A stretch of 64,000 nucleotides of DNA from VSJD01 sp964617825 (GCA_964617825.1 CAZTWL010000001.1:124001-188000), one strand, 5' to 3'. Positions 1 through 8,665 are shown, numbered from the stretch's first letter. Notes: a model not told the origin generated them from the sequence alone. Made by a program: numbers and translations.

Positions 1-2
1 GC

Positions 3-203
3 GCCTCAGCCAGCTTTCCGCCGCTTAACCCGGACGAGGAAAAAATCGTACGTGCCCTGGCCGAAGAGGAATTGGATATGGACAGCCTGACCCGGATAAC
101 CGGCGTGCCGGCCGCCGCCCTTAGCGTGTTGATCCTGGGGCTTGAAATGAAGCGCATTGTGCGCATGTTGCCGGGTCGGCGCGTAGCGTTGATCAGAAGG
201 TGA
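3..203 (+). CDS. dprA: DNA-processing protein DprA, C-terminal part (partial at window start)
   Basis: The frame that opens at base 3 runs without a stop to TGA at 201-203 and encodes about 66 residues. It reads as the C-terminal winged-helix domain of DprA: a proline-rich linker (FPPLNPDEEK), then a short helix-turn-helix (MDSLTRITGVPAAALSVLILGLEMKRIVRMLPGRR, described here in two pieces: recognition region LDMDSLTRITGVPAA and wing region LEMKRIVRMLPGRR). DprA loads RecA on incoming single-stranded DNA during transformation. The Rossmann domain lies off the window. xerC follows downstream on the same strand, after a repeat-bearing spacer. The family call rests on the C-terminal domain alone, so it is good but not certain. 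Confidence 0.75.
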   Translation, partial: ASASFPPLNPDEEKIVRALAEEELDMDSLTRITGVPAAALSVLILGLEMKRIVRMLPGRRVALIRR

Positions 204-224
204 TAAATTAATTAGCATCCCACA

Positions 225-376
225 GGATGCTCAGACCGTAGACTGTGGACCGTGGACTGTAGGAAAACGGGCGAAAAACGAGCAATAATCAGCCAGATGC
301 AAAAACCATAGTTCCGGTTTTATGTATCTGCATTTTGCCTGTTCGAACCTACGGACTACAGCCTACAGTCTTCAGT
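225..376. repeat. Imperfect inverted low-complexity repeat between dprA and xerC
   Basis: The left part (234-262) is built from alternating units like GACTGTGGACCGTGGACTGTAGG. The right part (348-375) is built from CCTACGGACTACAGCCTACAGTC, which is the same theme on the other strand. Together they could form a long imperfect hairpin just upstream of xerC. Repeats of this ACTGTAG/CTACAGT kind are scattered in intergenic DNA of some uncultured bacteria; function is unknown. Confidence 0.55.
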
Positions 377-438
377 TCTCGGCGGCCCTATGGGACGCCA
401 GTGTGATAAATTCATATTTCAATGTTAAGGAGCAAGCT

Positions 439-1413
439 ATAAACGCAAAGAATATTGCGGAAGATCCCTGTGTCGCTCATTATGTGCGTTATCTGGAGAG
501 CGAGCGGAATGCTTCAGGGCACACGATCAGCAGTTATCTGGTTGATTTCGGGCAGTTCATCCGGACCCAGTGGGGCGAGGAAGCCAAGCCGCCCTATGCC
601 TGGTCGGAAGTGGATAAATTTACCGCCCGCAAGTTCATTGTCCACTGCCAGAAAGAAGCGGAGAAGTCCACGACCGTTAACCGCAAACTCTCCAGCCTGC
701 GGTCGTTTTTCAAATTTCTCAACCGTGAAGGCTACGCCATGCAGAATCCATTTGCCGGCATAGCCTCGCCCAAGCGCGGCAAACCCCTGCCCAAGGTGCT
801 GACGCTTCAGGAAATAGCCCGCCTGCTGGATGCGCCCGGCCAGGTGGCAGCGGCGGCGTTGGCGGGCGAGCCGGATGCCGCCAAGCGCGTGTGGTTTGAC
901 TACGTTGCCCGCCGCGACGCGGCGATCCTGGAAATTCTATACAGCACCGGCATGCGGGTCAGCGAGTTGGCCGGCATGAATGAAAGCGACATCGATCTGC
1001 TCGCGGGCGTGGTTAAAGTTCGAGGAAAAGGCAAGAAAGAGCGCTTGTGCCTGCTGGGCAAGCCGGCAGTGAAAGCCATCCAGGCTGCATTGGAACAGCG
1101 TTCCACGCTGACCGGGATATCGAAGCCCGCCGGGTCGGCGCCGGTTTTTGTCGGCCATACGGGCGGCAGGCTGACCACGCGTTCGATCGAGCGGTCCATG
1201 AAGCGTTACCTGATCAAGGCCAACCTGGACCCCCACATGTCGCCGCATGCCTTGCGGCATTCGTTTGCCACGCACTTGCTGGATGCCGGCGCCGATTTGC
1301 GCAGTGTTCAGGAATTGCTCGGTCACGCCAGTCTTTCCACAACCCAGATTTACACCCACGTCACCGTGGAACGGCTGAAGCAGGTTTATAACGAAGCCCA
1401 TCCAAGGGCCTGA
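439..1413 (+). CDS. xerC: Tyrosine recombinase XerC
   Basis: Site-specific tyrosine recombinase of the Xer family, expected to resolve chromosome dimers at dif. An N-terminal SAM-like core-binding domain (about residues 10-95, with YVRYLESERNASGHT) is followed by the catalytic domain. Catalytic residues are all visible: Arg in TGMRVSEL, Lys in VRGKGKKER, HxxR in HALRHSF, His in LLGHASLSTT and the nucleophile Tyr in IYTHV. The length from this start (324 residues) fits the family. The reading frame is open back to ATG 322 and contains GTG 403, but the best ribosome site, AAGGAG at 427-432, sits 6 nt before ATA 439, and homology also starts near there. ATA is a very rare start, so either it is used, or it is a changed ATG, or GTG 403 is used. 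Confidence 0.93.
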   Translation: MNAKNIAEDPCVAHYVRYLESERNASGHTISSYLVDFGQFIRTQWGEEAKPPYAWSEVDKFTARKFIVHCQKEAEKSTTVNRKLSSLRSFFKFLNREGYAMQNPFAGIASPKRGKPLPKVLTLQEIARLLDAPGQVAAAALAGEPDAAKRVWFDYVARRDAAILEILYSTGMRVSELAGMNESDIDLLAGVVKVRGKGKKERLCLLGKPAVKAIQAALEQRSTLTGISKPAGSAPVFVGHTGGRLTTRSIERSMKRYLIKANLDPHMSPHALRHSFATHLLDAGADLRSVQELLGHASLSTTQIYTHVTVERLKQVYNEAHPRA

Positions 1414-1484
1414 TCCGATGTGCCCGTTTTACCCAATCCGCGACTTTATGACTTGTAACCGGCACTCAAGCACCATGCCGCCGC

Positions 1485-1586
1485 GATGCAGAATGCAGAA
1501 TATGAAAAAAATGATTGATCGCGCAACGTTTGACGGGCATTGTTCCCTATTTCGATCGGTTTGCGTTCTGCATTCTTAATTCTTCG
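1485..1586. repeat. Inverted repeat of the TTCTGCATTCT type between xerC and waaA
   Basis: GATGCAGAATGCAGAAT at 1485-1501 is matched on the other strand by GTTCTGCATTCTTAATTC at about 1564-1581, sharing an 11-bp core (TTCTGCATTCT). The two arms flank about 60 bp. There is no T-tract, so it is not a clear terminator. It resembles the other word-like intergenic repeats in this window. Confidence 0.5.
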
Positions 1587-1605
1587 TTGCGCCTTTTTGT
1601 TAATT

Positions 1606-2946
1606 ATGATCTGGTTTTTTTATAATTGCTTGTTTCCGCTCGTTTTTTTGCTGCTCCTGCCGCGTTTTCTGATGCGGATGTGGAAACGCGGCGGCTATCG
1701 CCATGGATTTCTTCAGCGATTTGGCTGTTATGAAGCGGCTGTGCAGGCGCGCCTGAGAAGTCGACCGCGGGTCTGGGTTCATGCGGTCAGCGTGGGCGAA
1801 GTCCAGGTTGCTTTGCGGTTCATGCGCGCCCTGCGGGAGCTGCGGCCAGACATGGCATTTGTTTTGACGACCACCACGTCAACGGGGCATGCCGTTGCCT
1901 TGCAGCAGCTGCCTGCGGACGATGTCCTGCTGTATTTCCCCGTGGATCTGCCCTGGATTATGAAGCGGGTATTGGACCGTATCCATCCCCTGGCGCTTGT
2001 GCTTGTGGAAGGCGAACTCTGGCCCAATCTCCTGCGACAGGCCTGCTGGCGGCAAGTTCCGGTCATGCTGTTGAATGGCCGCGTATCGGCGCATTCGTGT
2101 CGCAACTACCGCAAAGTGCGGTTCCTTGTTAAAAAAGTGCTGGCCTGCTTCGACCTCTTCTGCATGCAGGGGGCGGAGGACGCCCAGCGACTGCAGGAAT
2201 TGGGCGCAGATCCTGGAAAAATCCGGGTCATGGGCTCGGCCAAGTATGATGTGACCGAACCGGCGCATGTTGTTTTGGAACCTGTGCGGTCGCTTCTGCT
2301 CCAGGCCGGGTTTGCCGAAGACACGCATTGGATGGTGGGCGGATCAACCTGGCCGGGCGAGGAAACCATCCTGTTGGAGCTGTACAAAAAAATACGCGCT
2401 CACGATCCAAAGGCGCGGCTGGCGCTGATTCCCCGTCACGCCGAGCGGCGCGAGGAAGTCGTGGCCGGCATTCGCGCAGCCGGCCTGTTGCACACCGCCT
2501 GGAGCGAGCTGAAAGCCGCGCAGACGGCAACTACTTCCTGTAGCCGCGCCGACTTGTCCGGCGTAGCCTTGGCGAAGTCGGATGTCTTGCTGGTGGATAC
2601 CACCGGCGAGCTGAAAAACTTTTATGCCATGGCAACGGTCATCTTTGTGGGGAAAAGTCTGACCGCGCACGGCGGCCAGAACGTGATCGAGGCGGCCGTC
2701 TTTGCCAAGCCGATCGTGGTAGGTCCCTATACCGAGAATTTTAACGCCGTCATTGCCGATTTTCGCGCCGCGAATGCGCTGATTCAGGTTCCGGATGCCG
2801 CCGGGCTTGAGCGGGCAATAGCCGACCTGTGGCGCGATCGCCAGGCGTGCCAGGCTTATGGGCAGCGGGCCGCGCAGGTGGTTCGCGCCCATGCCGGAGT
2901 TATTCGTGCCAGCGCTGAATGCTTGCTGGCCCTGCTTGTCGCCTGA
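1606..2946 (+). CDS. waaA: 3-deoxy-D-manno-octulosonic acid (Kdo) transferase WaaA
   Basis: GT30 enzyme that adds Kdo from CMP-Kdo to lipid A on the cytoplasmic face of the inner membrane. An N-terminal membrane anchor (residues 1-25, FFYNCLFPLVFLLLLPRFL) is followed by the GT30 N-domain with VWVHAVSVGEV and the catalytic Glu region LVEGELWPN near residue 135. The C-domain carries GGSTWPGEE, IPRHAERREE, LVDTTGEL and GGQNVIEAAVFAKPIVVGP. The length (446 residues) is slightly more than usual, in part because of a short insert near residues 311-326 that coincides with a hairpin-forming repeat in the DNA. ATG 1606 gives the membrane anchor; the open frame upstream has no better start. The MFS gene begins 13 bp downstream, so the two may be cotranscribed. 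Confidence 0.93.
   Translation: MIWFFYNCLFPLVFLLLLPRFLMRMWKRGGYRHGFLQRFGCYEAAVQARLRSRPRVWVHAVSVGEVQVALRFMRALRELRPDMAFVLTTTTSTGHAVALQQLPADDVLLYFPVDLPWIMKRVLDRIHPLALVLVEGELWPNLLRQACWRQVPVMLLNGRVSAHSCRNYRKVRFLVKKVLACFDLFCMQGAEDAQRLQELGADPGKIRVMGSAKYDVTEPAHVVLEPVRSLLLQAGFAEDTHWMVGGSTWPGEETILLELYKKIRAHDPKARLALIPRHAERREEVVAGIRAAGLLHTAWSELKAAQTATTSCSRADLSGVALAKSDVLLVDTTGELKNFYAMATVIFVGKSLTAHGGQNVIEAAVFAKPIVVGPYTENFNAVIADFRAANALIQVPDAAGLERAIADLWRDRQACQAYGQRAAQVVRAHAGVIRASAECLLALLVA
2541..2582. repeat. Hairpin-forming repeat inside waaA
   Basis: CCGACTT at 2549-2555 pairs perfectly with AAGTCGG at 2575-2581 around a 19-nt loop. The block is read in frame within waaA as about 15 residues (SCSRADLSGVALAKSD) between two conserved GT30 motifs. 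The wording CCGACTTnnCC...GCTAC...GACAAGTCGG is like dispersed repeats known from draft genomes of uncultured bacteria, and suggests an in-frame repeat insertion. Confidence 0.5.
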
Positions 2947-2959
2947 GAGGAGTTTGAGG

Positions 2960-4279
2960 ATGGCCATTGACCCAGCCGCCGTTGCCGAATATGACCGCGT
3001 GGTCGGGCGTGATTACCGGCGCAACATGCTGGCCATGGTAGGTTGGGAGCTAATGTGGGGGTTGGGCATACCGTTCGCCCTGTTTTCGGCATCCGTGCCC
3101 GCCTACCTCGGAGCTCTGAATGCCCCGAAGGCCCTGATAGGTTTTATTTTATCTCTCCCCATCATCTTTTCTTCGGGTCAGATCCTGATGAGTTATCTGA
3201 TTCCCGCCAAAAAGCGTCTGTTGATTTATCGCGCGTGTGTGATTTGGTGCAGTGTGCCCTGGCTCGTATATTCCGGCGTGGCGTTTTTCTGGGGGGCTGC
3301 CTGGCCGTTATGGGTTCATTGTATTGCTTTCATGGGCGTTCAAATCCTGTTTATCGGCACGCTCAGTCTGGTCGGCTCGATCTATTGGGAAATTATGACG
3401 GACAACATTCCGCCACAGAAACGGGGGGTGGTATTCGGCTTGCGGATGCTTGCTTTAGGCCTGCCGGTCCTGCTCATGGGCTATGTGGCCGCCTGGGTCC
3501 TGGCGCACTGGCAAGCTCCGCGCAACTTTCAGGCGGCTTTTGTGATTGGGACATCCATTTACGTTTTGGGTAGTAATATCGTTCTGCGGTGTTTGCGCGA
3601 TCATGTTAATCCGGAGCATGAGCGCGCGACTGAGGCGAATGCGGCCCCGTTTTGGAGTTATCTGCGTACTACCTTTCACGCTCTCTGGCAGGATCCCAAC
3701 TACCGGATTTTCCTGTTCTTTATGGTCCTGCTCTATATGGCCGTCAACGGTGCGCCTTTCATGGTGGACGCCGCGCGCACCCAGTTGCATGCCTCGTCCC
3801 AGGCTCAGGGAGGTTTCAGCGTTGCTTATCTCATTGCCAATATGTGCTTTGGCTGGGGTATCGGGCTGCTGGCTGACCGTTTCGGCTACCGGGTTATTGG
3901 CGGCGTCCTGGGCGGCCTGATGGCCAGCGCCTTTCTGATCTGTCTGCTGACCAACCAGATCGAATGGTGGTATGTAGCTTACGGAGCCTATTCGATTACC
4001 CTCTGTTCCAGCCTGATGCTCCTATGCAACATGGGCGCGGAGCTCTGTCCGCAGGAACCGCCCAACCGGCTCATGGCTATCGGCAATATTCTTGTGGCGT
4101 GTTTTGTCCTGCTGGCAACGACACTCAGCGGCTGGGTAGTGGACCGGAGCGGCTCGTACCAGCCGGTTTTTATCGCCAACCTGATTTTGAGCCTCGTGGT
4201 GGTGTTTGGGTTCGGGTTCATTGTGCGCGAACCGCGCAGCGGCCGGCTTTACGCCTATACAATCACGCCCCGCAGTTAA
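2960..4279 (+). CDS. Major facilitator superfamily transporter
   Basis: A 439-residue integral membrane protein with about 12 hydrophobic segments and an MFS-like pattern, including a loop with TDNIPPQKRGVVFGLRML in the first half and a LLADRFGYRVIGG signature in the second half. The substrate cannot be told from sequence. It starts at ATG 2960, preceded by GAGAGGAG, 13 bp after waaA, which may mean it belongs to the same transcript and serves the envelope. The N-terminus is soluble (about 30 residues, MAIDPAAVAEYDRVVGRDY) before the first helix. There is no sign of damage. Confidence 0.8.
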   Translation: MAIDPAAVAEYDRVVGRDYRRNMLAMVGWELMWGLGIPFALFSASVPAYLGALNAPKALIGFILSLPIIFSSGQILMSYLIPAKKRLLIYRACVIWCSVPWLVYSGVAFFWGAAWPLWVHCIAFMGVQILFIGTLSLVGSIYWEIMTDNIPPQKRGVVFGLRMLALGLPVLLMGYVAAWVLAHWQAPRNFQAAFVIGTSIYVLGSNIVLRCLRDHVNPEHERATEANAAPFWSYLRTTFHALWQDPNYRIFLFFMVLLYMAVNGAPFMVDAARTQLHASSQAQGGFSVAYLIANMCFGWGIGLLADRFGYRVIGGVLGGLMASAFLICLLTNQIEWWYVAYGAYSITLCSSLMLLCNMGAELCPQEPPNRLMAIGNILVACFVLLATTLSGWVVDRSGSYQPVFIANLILSLVVVFGFGFIVREPRSGRLYAYTITPRS

Positions 4280-4565
4280 GTTTGGGGAGGATGATGCGCC
4301 GGTTTTGCCTGTTAGCCAACCTTCAGTCTGCATAATAAACCTTGAGAATCGGGCATTGTCGGGCTACAGTGCATCACGCATTTGGTCTGGGCTTATTGGC
4401 TGGTTTATTCCGGAATAATAACGTCGAAAAACAGGAGCCGTTTCGAGGGCCAAGTCTGACTTGGCGACGATCATTTGCTGCGGAGTCCGAAAATAAGCGT
4501 GCGTGGGAATAGAAATGTCATTTTGATCAAGTCGGTTGTTTGTGCAATCTGAAGGGACAAATACT
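4280..4565. other. Intergenic region upstream of the polysaccharide cluster
   Basis: No gene is seen. It contains one short perfect palindrome, CCAAGTC-T-GACTTGG at 4450-4464, which could be an operator for the gene cluster that starts at 4566. No convincing promoter hexamers, no JUMPstart/ops motif and no terminator with a T-tract were found. Confidence 0.4.
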
Positions 4566-5681
4566 ATGCCGATCAATACAGAACAAAATTCTGCTTCAAC
4601 TCCCGTTGTTAACGCATCCGGTGCGAGTTGTACTCTGCCTGAAGATTTCCTGTCGCTACGCGATATTCTGGCAATGATTCTCCGGCATCGGCGTGCGATT
4701 GCCGTGTTTGTCCTGCTGGTGACGCTGGCTGCGGGTGTTTTCTTCATTACCCGCCCTCGACAGTACAAGGCGGAGGGCTATCTGCAAATCATTGCGCCGT
4801 TGTCCCAGGAAGGCCGCGTTGACAAGGAATTGTTCGAAACCATGATTGCCTCGCATTTGCAGAAAGTCTCCTCGGCCTATATTGCCAGGAACGTGGCGGT
4901 CCAGTTGAGTGACCAGGGTTTGAAAATCACGCCGTTGGAGTTGGAAAAGCAAATAAAAATTACGCGTCCGCCAAAGACGGACCTTATTCGCCTGGTAGCC
5001 GAGGCGTTATCGTCCGAAAAGGCGCTGTTGATTGTGCGGTTATGGGTTCGGGAATATTTGGCAAGCATTCAAAAAAACAACATTCATGCGGCATTATCCC
5101 AGGCGCGCATACTGTTGAAGCAGGCTCAATCCGATATGATGGAAACGCAAGCGAAAAGGGATGCCATGCAGGCGCAAGTTGCGCAATCCGCGCCCCTGAT
5201 TACGCTTTCGCGGGCGGTGGATGATCGCCAGATATGGAAAGATCTGACTCAACAAGCGGCGCCGGATCCTGAAGCGTTGAAGAAATTGGCGGCCATTCAC
5301 ATTAACGGTCAGGAACAAAGCGAAGAATATATCAATCTGAAGAAGGCGATGCTTGTCACCGAACAGGATTTGTCGGCGGTCAAGGCCCGACGCGACCTAT
5401 GCCAGGAAGTTGCCCGGATTCTCGAAGCGCGAATTGGGCAAAACGGCTCGTATCAACCGGATAAAGCGGTGTTGACCAATGCGGTCGTCTCGGAAGCCGA
5501 GCTTTACGTCAACACCGTGTTGAAAAGCACCGAAATCGTCCAGTTTGGCGAGCCGGGTCTGGTGGCATCTTCGCGTGGAGCGCTCAAAAAAACAGGCTTG
5601 GTTTTCATGGCGTCGCTGGTAATTGCCTGCATGTACGCTTTTGTCTGCGAATGGGGCAAGGGTATACTGTCGTCCCGCTAA
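4566..5681 (+). CDS. Wzz-like polysaccharide chain-length determinant protein
   Basis: A 371-residue protein with the Wzz/PCP layout: a cytoplasmic N-terminal tail, TM1 at about residues 40-63 (IAVFVLLVTLAAGVFFI), a large periplasmic region with alpha-helical coiled-coil-like stretches (for example AQSDMMETQAKRDAMQAQ), and TM2 at about 347-366 (LVFMASLVIACMYAFV). No C-terminal tyrosine-kinase domain follows, so this is the kinase-less type. It is the first gene of the polysaccharide cluster. ATG 4566 has GAAGGGA at 4551-4557; TTG 4536 in the same frame has no such site. Chain-length control is inferred from family and place. Confidence 0.75.
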   Translation: MPINTEQNSASTPVVNASGASCTLPEDFLSLRDILAMILRHRRAIAVFVLLVTLAAGVFFITRPRQYKAEGYLQIIAPLSQEGRVDKELFETMIASHLQKVSSAYIARNVAVQLSDQGLKITPLELEKQIKITRPPKTDLIRLVAEALSSEKALLIVRLWVREYLASIQKNNIHAALSQARILLKQAQSDMMETQAKRDAMQAQVAQSAPLITLSRAVDDRQIWKDLTQQAAPDPEALKKLAAIHINGQEQSEEYINLKKAMLVTEQDLSAVKARRDLCQEVARILEARIGQNGSYQPDKAVLTNAVVSEAELYVNTVLKSTEIVQFGEPGLVASSRGALKKTGLVFMASLVIACMYAFVCEWGKGILSSR

Positions 5682-5833
5682 CGTTTTTATATTATAACCA
5701 TTTTCGTTGTTTGCCTGTGGCGCTAACTCCGGTACTGCCATCGAAACCGTACGTAGCCAATGTGTGGTTAAAATCAACAAAGATTTTTAGCCGTGAATGA
5801 ACGGGGAATGGGCGCGTGGAAAGACGTTCGTAG

Positions 5834-6139
5834 TTCCTCCGCGCCGCGCTGATCCTGACCGACTCAGGCGGCGTGCAGGAAGAAGCCCCGAGCTTGGGCA
5901 AACCGGTTTTGGTGATGCGAAATACAACCGAACGTTCTGAAGCCGTTGAGATGGGAGCGGTGAAACTTATCGGTACAGGCAAAGAAGCCATTGTTGAAAG
6001 CGTCGCCACGCTCCTGACCGATGCAAAAGCCTATGCCGATATGGCTAATGCGGTGAATCCCTATGGTGATGGCAAGGCGGCCGGCCGGATACTGACAGCC
6101 TGTGCATGTTTTTTGGATGGCAAGACGAAGAGCCCATGA
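5834..6139 (+). pseudogene. 3' fragment of a UDP-GlcNAc 2-epimerase (WecB type)
   Basis: After a TAG at 5831 the frame encodes about 100 residues that are the C-terminal end of a non-hydrolysing UDP-N-acetylglucosamine 2-epimerase: LILTDSGGVQEEAPSLGKP, then VLVMRNTTERSEAVEMGAVK and LIGTGKEAI. The N-terminal 270 residues, with most of the active site, are absent, and no frameshifted continuation is seen upstream. The stop TGA (6137-6139) overlaps the ATG of the flippase gene, so the fragment keeps the original operon junction. The intact epimerase at 19900 belongs to a different subfamily (its equivalent motif is LSDSGTITEESS), so this is not a copy of it. Confidence 0.8.
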
Positions 6140-7542
6140 GTCTCAAATTAATAGTCCCAGTCTTCGGCATGCATTTCTGGAACGGACTTTGGAGCGCGCT
6201 GTCCGCTTCTCGCCAAGGCGTGAAGGATGTTATCTTAAGCGCCATTCCGCAGATTGTCGGTGTAATTACGGGATTTTTCGGCTCTGTTCTTATTGCGCGC
6301 GGGCTTGGCCCCGCAGGTATGGGGCAGTATGCGCTCGTCATGAGTCTGGCGGGGATTGCAACATTCCTGTCGGACCTTGGTATTGGACAGACGAGTATTC
6401 GCTACGCCTCGCGAGCCGCGGCCATTGAAGATACACCGACGCAGATGGCGGTGTTGCGCTGGTCGTTGCGCTGGAGGCTTAGTCTTGTTTTCATTATAAC
6501 AACTTTGTTCTTTCTGGCGGCGCCGTATATAGCCAGGATGTGGCATAGCGAGATGCTGATCCCGTATCTGCGGCTTGGTCTGTTGGGCGGAATCTTTGCT
6601 GCGCTTGCATCTGTTCCGACCGTTTATTTTCAGTCTATCAAGCGCTTTTCCACCAATGCATCCGTTACTTCTGCGCAAAAGATTATATCCTTTGCGGGCA
6701 TTCTTGCCTTAAGCGTATTTGGCCTTTGGTCGCTACTGAACTTGGTGATTGTAAATCTTGTGGCTTCGGCAATTGGGGCTTTCTTTTTTCTTATATTGGT
6801 GCCGAAAGCGGCAATTTGGCCCCAAGACGCGATGCGCAAGCTGAAAGGGTTGAACCTTGGTCGCTTCTTTGCCAGTCCTATAATTCCGCAGGGCACAACC
6901 AGCAAATTGGACTCGTCATCCCCCACAGGATTTCTACGCTTCCAAATGTTGGCTTCCCTGATTGTTATGATAGCACTGCAAGCCGATGTTTGGTTAATGG
7001 GCTATTTCCTCGATGAAAGCAAAATTGGGGTCTATAGTGTGGCTACAAAATTTACTTTGCCTCTTGCGATTGCGCTTAGTGCGCTGAACACGGCGCTTTG
7101 GCCAAGAGCTTCCAGCATGACATGCCAACACCAGCTGATGCGACTCCTGAAGAAAACCTTTGGGATCAGCGTGCTTCTAGCCCTTGCCATGTCGGTCTAT
7201 TCGGTATTTGTGCCGTTTCTGGCTCCCATGATCTTTGGTGCGGAATATGAGCAGAGTTGTCTACTTGGTCAAGTGCTGTGCCTGCGTTATTGTTTGGCAA
7301 CATTGACTTGGCCGGTTAGTGTCATTGGCTATAGTTATGGTTTCGTGCGTATATACTGGCTAATCCATTTTGTTCAAACGGTGGTAGCCATCACAATCAT
7401 GTGGTCCTTGTTGCCTATATACGGTTCAATGGGAGCAGCTATAGCTTTGGTGTCCATGGAAATAGTCGGTGCTATTTTGCTTTTTATGTTTCTATTAGCC
7501 ACTTATAGAAAGCACATGCATAAACAGGGAGTAGTTACATAA
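6136..7542 (+). CDS. wzx: Wzx-type polysaccharide flippase (MATE/MOP superfamily)
   Basis: A 468-residue membrane protein with about 12 TM segments and the Wzx N-terminal pattern (IPQIVGVITGFFGSVLIARGLGP, given here as two overlapping motifs QIVGVITGFFGSV and LIARGLGPAGMGQYA). It flips undecaprenyl-linked repeat units across the inner membrane. ATG 6136 overlaps the stop of the wecB fragment in an ATGA junction, which suggests translational coupling in the ancestral operon. A middle loop of about 50 residues (near 235-275) is longer than typical. It is followed by a broken region, so the repeat unit it once handled may have changed. Confidence 0.85.
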   Translation: MSLKLIVPVFGMHFWNGLWSALSASRQGVKDVILSAIPQIVGVITGFFGSVLIARGLGPAGMGQYALVMSLAGIATFLSDLGIGQTSIRYASRAAAIEDTPTQMAVLRWSLRWRLSLVFIITTLFFLAAPYIARMWHSEMLIPYLRLGLLGGIFAALASVPTVYFQSIKRFSTNASVTSAQKIISFAGILALSVFGLWSLLNLVIVNLVASAIGAFFFLILVPKAAIWPQDAMRKLKGLNLGRFFASPIIPQGTTSKLDSSSPTGFLRFQMLASLIVMIALQADVWLMGYFLDESKIGVYSVATKFTLPLAIALSALNTALWPRASSMTCQHQLMRLLKKTFGISVLLALAMSVYSVFVPFLAPMIFGAEYEQSCLLGQVLCLRYCLATLTWPVSVIGYSYGFVRIYWLIHFVQTVVAITIMWSLLPIYGSMGAAIALVSMEIVGAILLFMFLLATYRKHMHKQGVVT

Positions 7543-7553
7543 ATAAAGCTTAA

Positions 7554-7730
7554 AGGGCTTCTTCGGACGTGAGCTACGTTGGCTATTTTGATGCGCGAGA
7601 ATACTATCCGGTTATCGGCTGGGGACCGAATGCCCTTCTGATAAGGATTATCAACGGCGTGTCGGTAAAGACGGACCGTTCCGAAGCAATGCTCCCGTTT
7701 GACACAAAAAAGAGTATTTCGGTGTTATGA
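7554..7730 (+). pseudogene. 3' fragment of an unrecognised gene
   Basis: Between TAA 7551 and TGA 7728-7730 one frame encodes about 58 residues, including EYYPVIGWGPNALLIRIING and VSVKTDRSEAMLPFD, which look like real protein. There is no full-length gene upstream, since the flippase ends at 7542, only 11 bp before. The stop overlaps the ATG of the next gene (ATGA at 7727-7730). It therefore looks like the tail of a deleted gene that was translationally coupled to the glycosyltransferase. I do not recognise the family. Confidence 0.5.
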
Positions 7731-8665
7731 AAAGAGTCTACATAATAATTTTCAACTGGAACGGCTGGAGGGATACCATCGAATGCCTGAAGAGTGTGTT
7801 TCGTCTTGGCTATCCTGAGTTTCGCGCGGTGGTATGTGATAATGATTCTCGGGACGGATCGCTTGAATATATACAGGTATGGACTAAAGGAATGATTCGG
7901 GCAGACGTGGCGGCAGATAACCCTCTACGGCGTCTTACTTTCCCTCCGGTCGCCAAGCCCATAACATATGCGAAATATGACCGCAGCCAGACGGAAACGG
8001 GGGCGCTGGCGGCAGTGCTTCGATGATCCTGATCCAGACCGGCGCTAACCTGGGTTTTGCCGGCGGCAACAATGTTGGTATGCGCTATGCCTTGGCACGC
8101 GGCGATTTTGCCTATGTCTGGCTGTTGAATAACGATACAATCATCGAGTCCGGTGCACTCTCACGCATGGTGCAGCGCATGGAAAAAAAGCCCGAGGCCG
8201 GAATGTGCGGATCGCTGATGCCGTTTTTACAATACGCCTGAGATTATCTGGACCGCAGGTGGAGGAATAATAAACAAATGGTCAGTAAAACCAATCAGCA
8301 TTGATTATGGGAAGCCTGTTGCAGAAGTATCGCCGTGCGATGAGATTGAGGCTCGCATGGATCATCTGGCCGGAGCTTCCATGCTTGTCTTTGCAGATTT
8401 TCTTCGTTCTGTGGGATTGATGAACGAGGACTATTTTCTCTATTTTGAAGAACCAGACTGGTATATGAAAGGTAAGCGAAGCTTTTCACTAGCCTATGCC
8501 GATAAGGCAATTGTCTACCATAAGGTGGGCACCAGTACAAGCAAATTGGATGTCAACAACAATAAAACTACCGTCAAATTCCATCTTGCAAGCCAATTGC
8601 GTTTTGCGCTAGGATTTTTTTATCTTGCCATACCGTTGGTATTATTACGCATTGTCAATGCATAA
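7727..8665 (+). pseudogene. Family 2 glycosyltransferase gene broken by two frameshifts
   Basis: Three adjacent frames together make one GT2 protein of about 312 residues. Frame one (7727-8026) has the start MKRVYIIIFNWNGWRDTIEC with CDNDSRDGSLEY. Frame two (from about 8020 to 8241) has QTGANLGFAGGNNVGMRYA and WLLNNDTIIE. Frame three (about 8226-8665) has the substrate-loop region MDHLAGASMLVF and NEDYFLYFEEPDW. The second break is in a run of five T at 8224-8228: removing one T restores PFYNTPEIIW. The first break lies near 8015-8026, where frame one ends at TGA. Either the gene is recently dead or the contig has homopolymer errors. Confidence 0.85.

Noticed and set aside
8023..8241. Separate small gene starting at ATG 8023 in an ATGA overlap
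   Set aside because: The product is the middle of a GT2 domain (QTGANLGFAGGNN, WLLNNDT), continuous with the frames before and after, so it is a frameshifted piece and not a gene.
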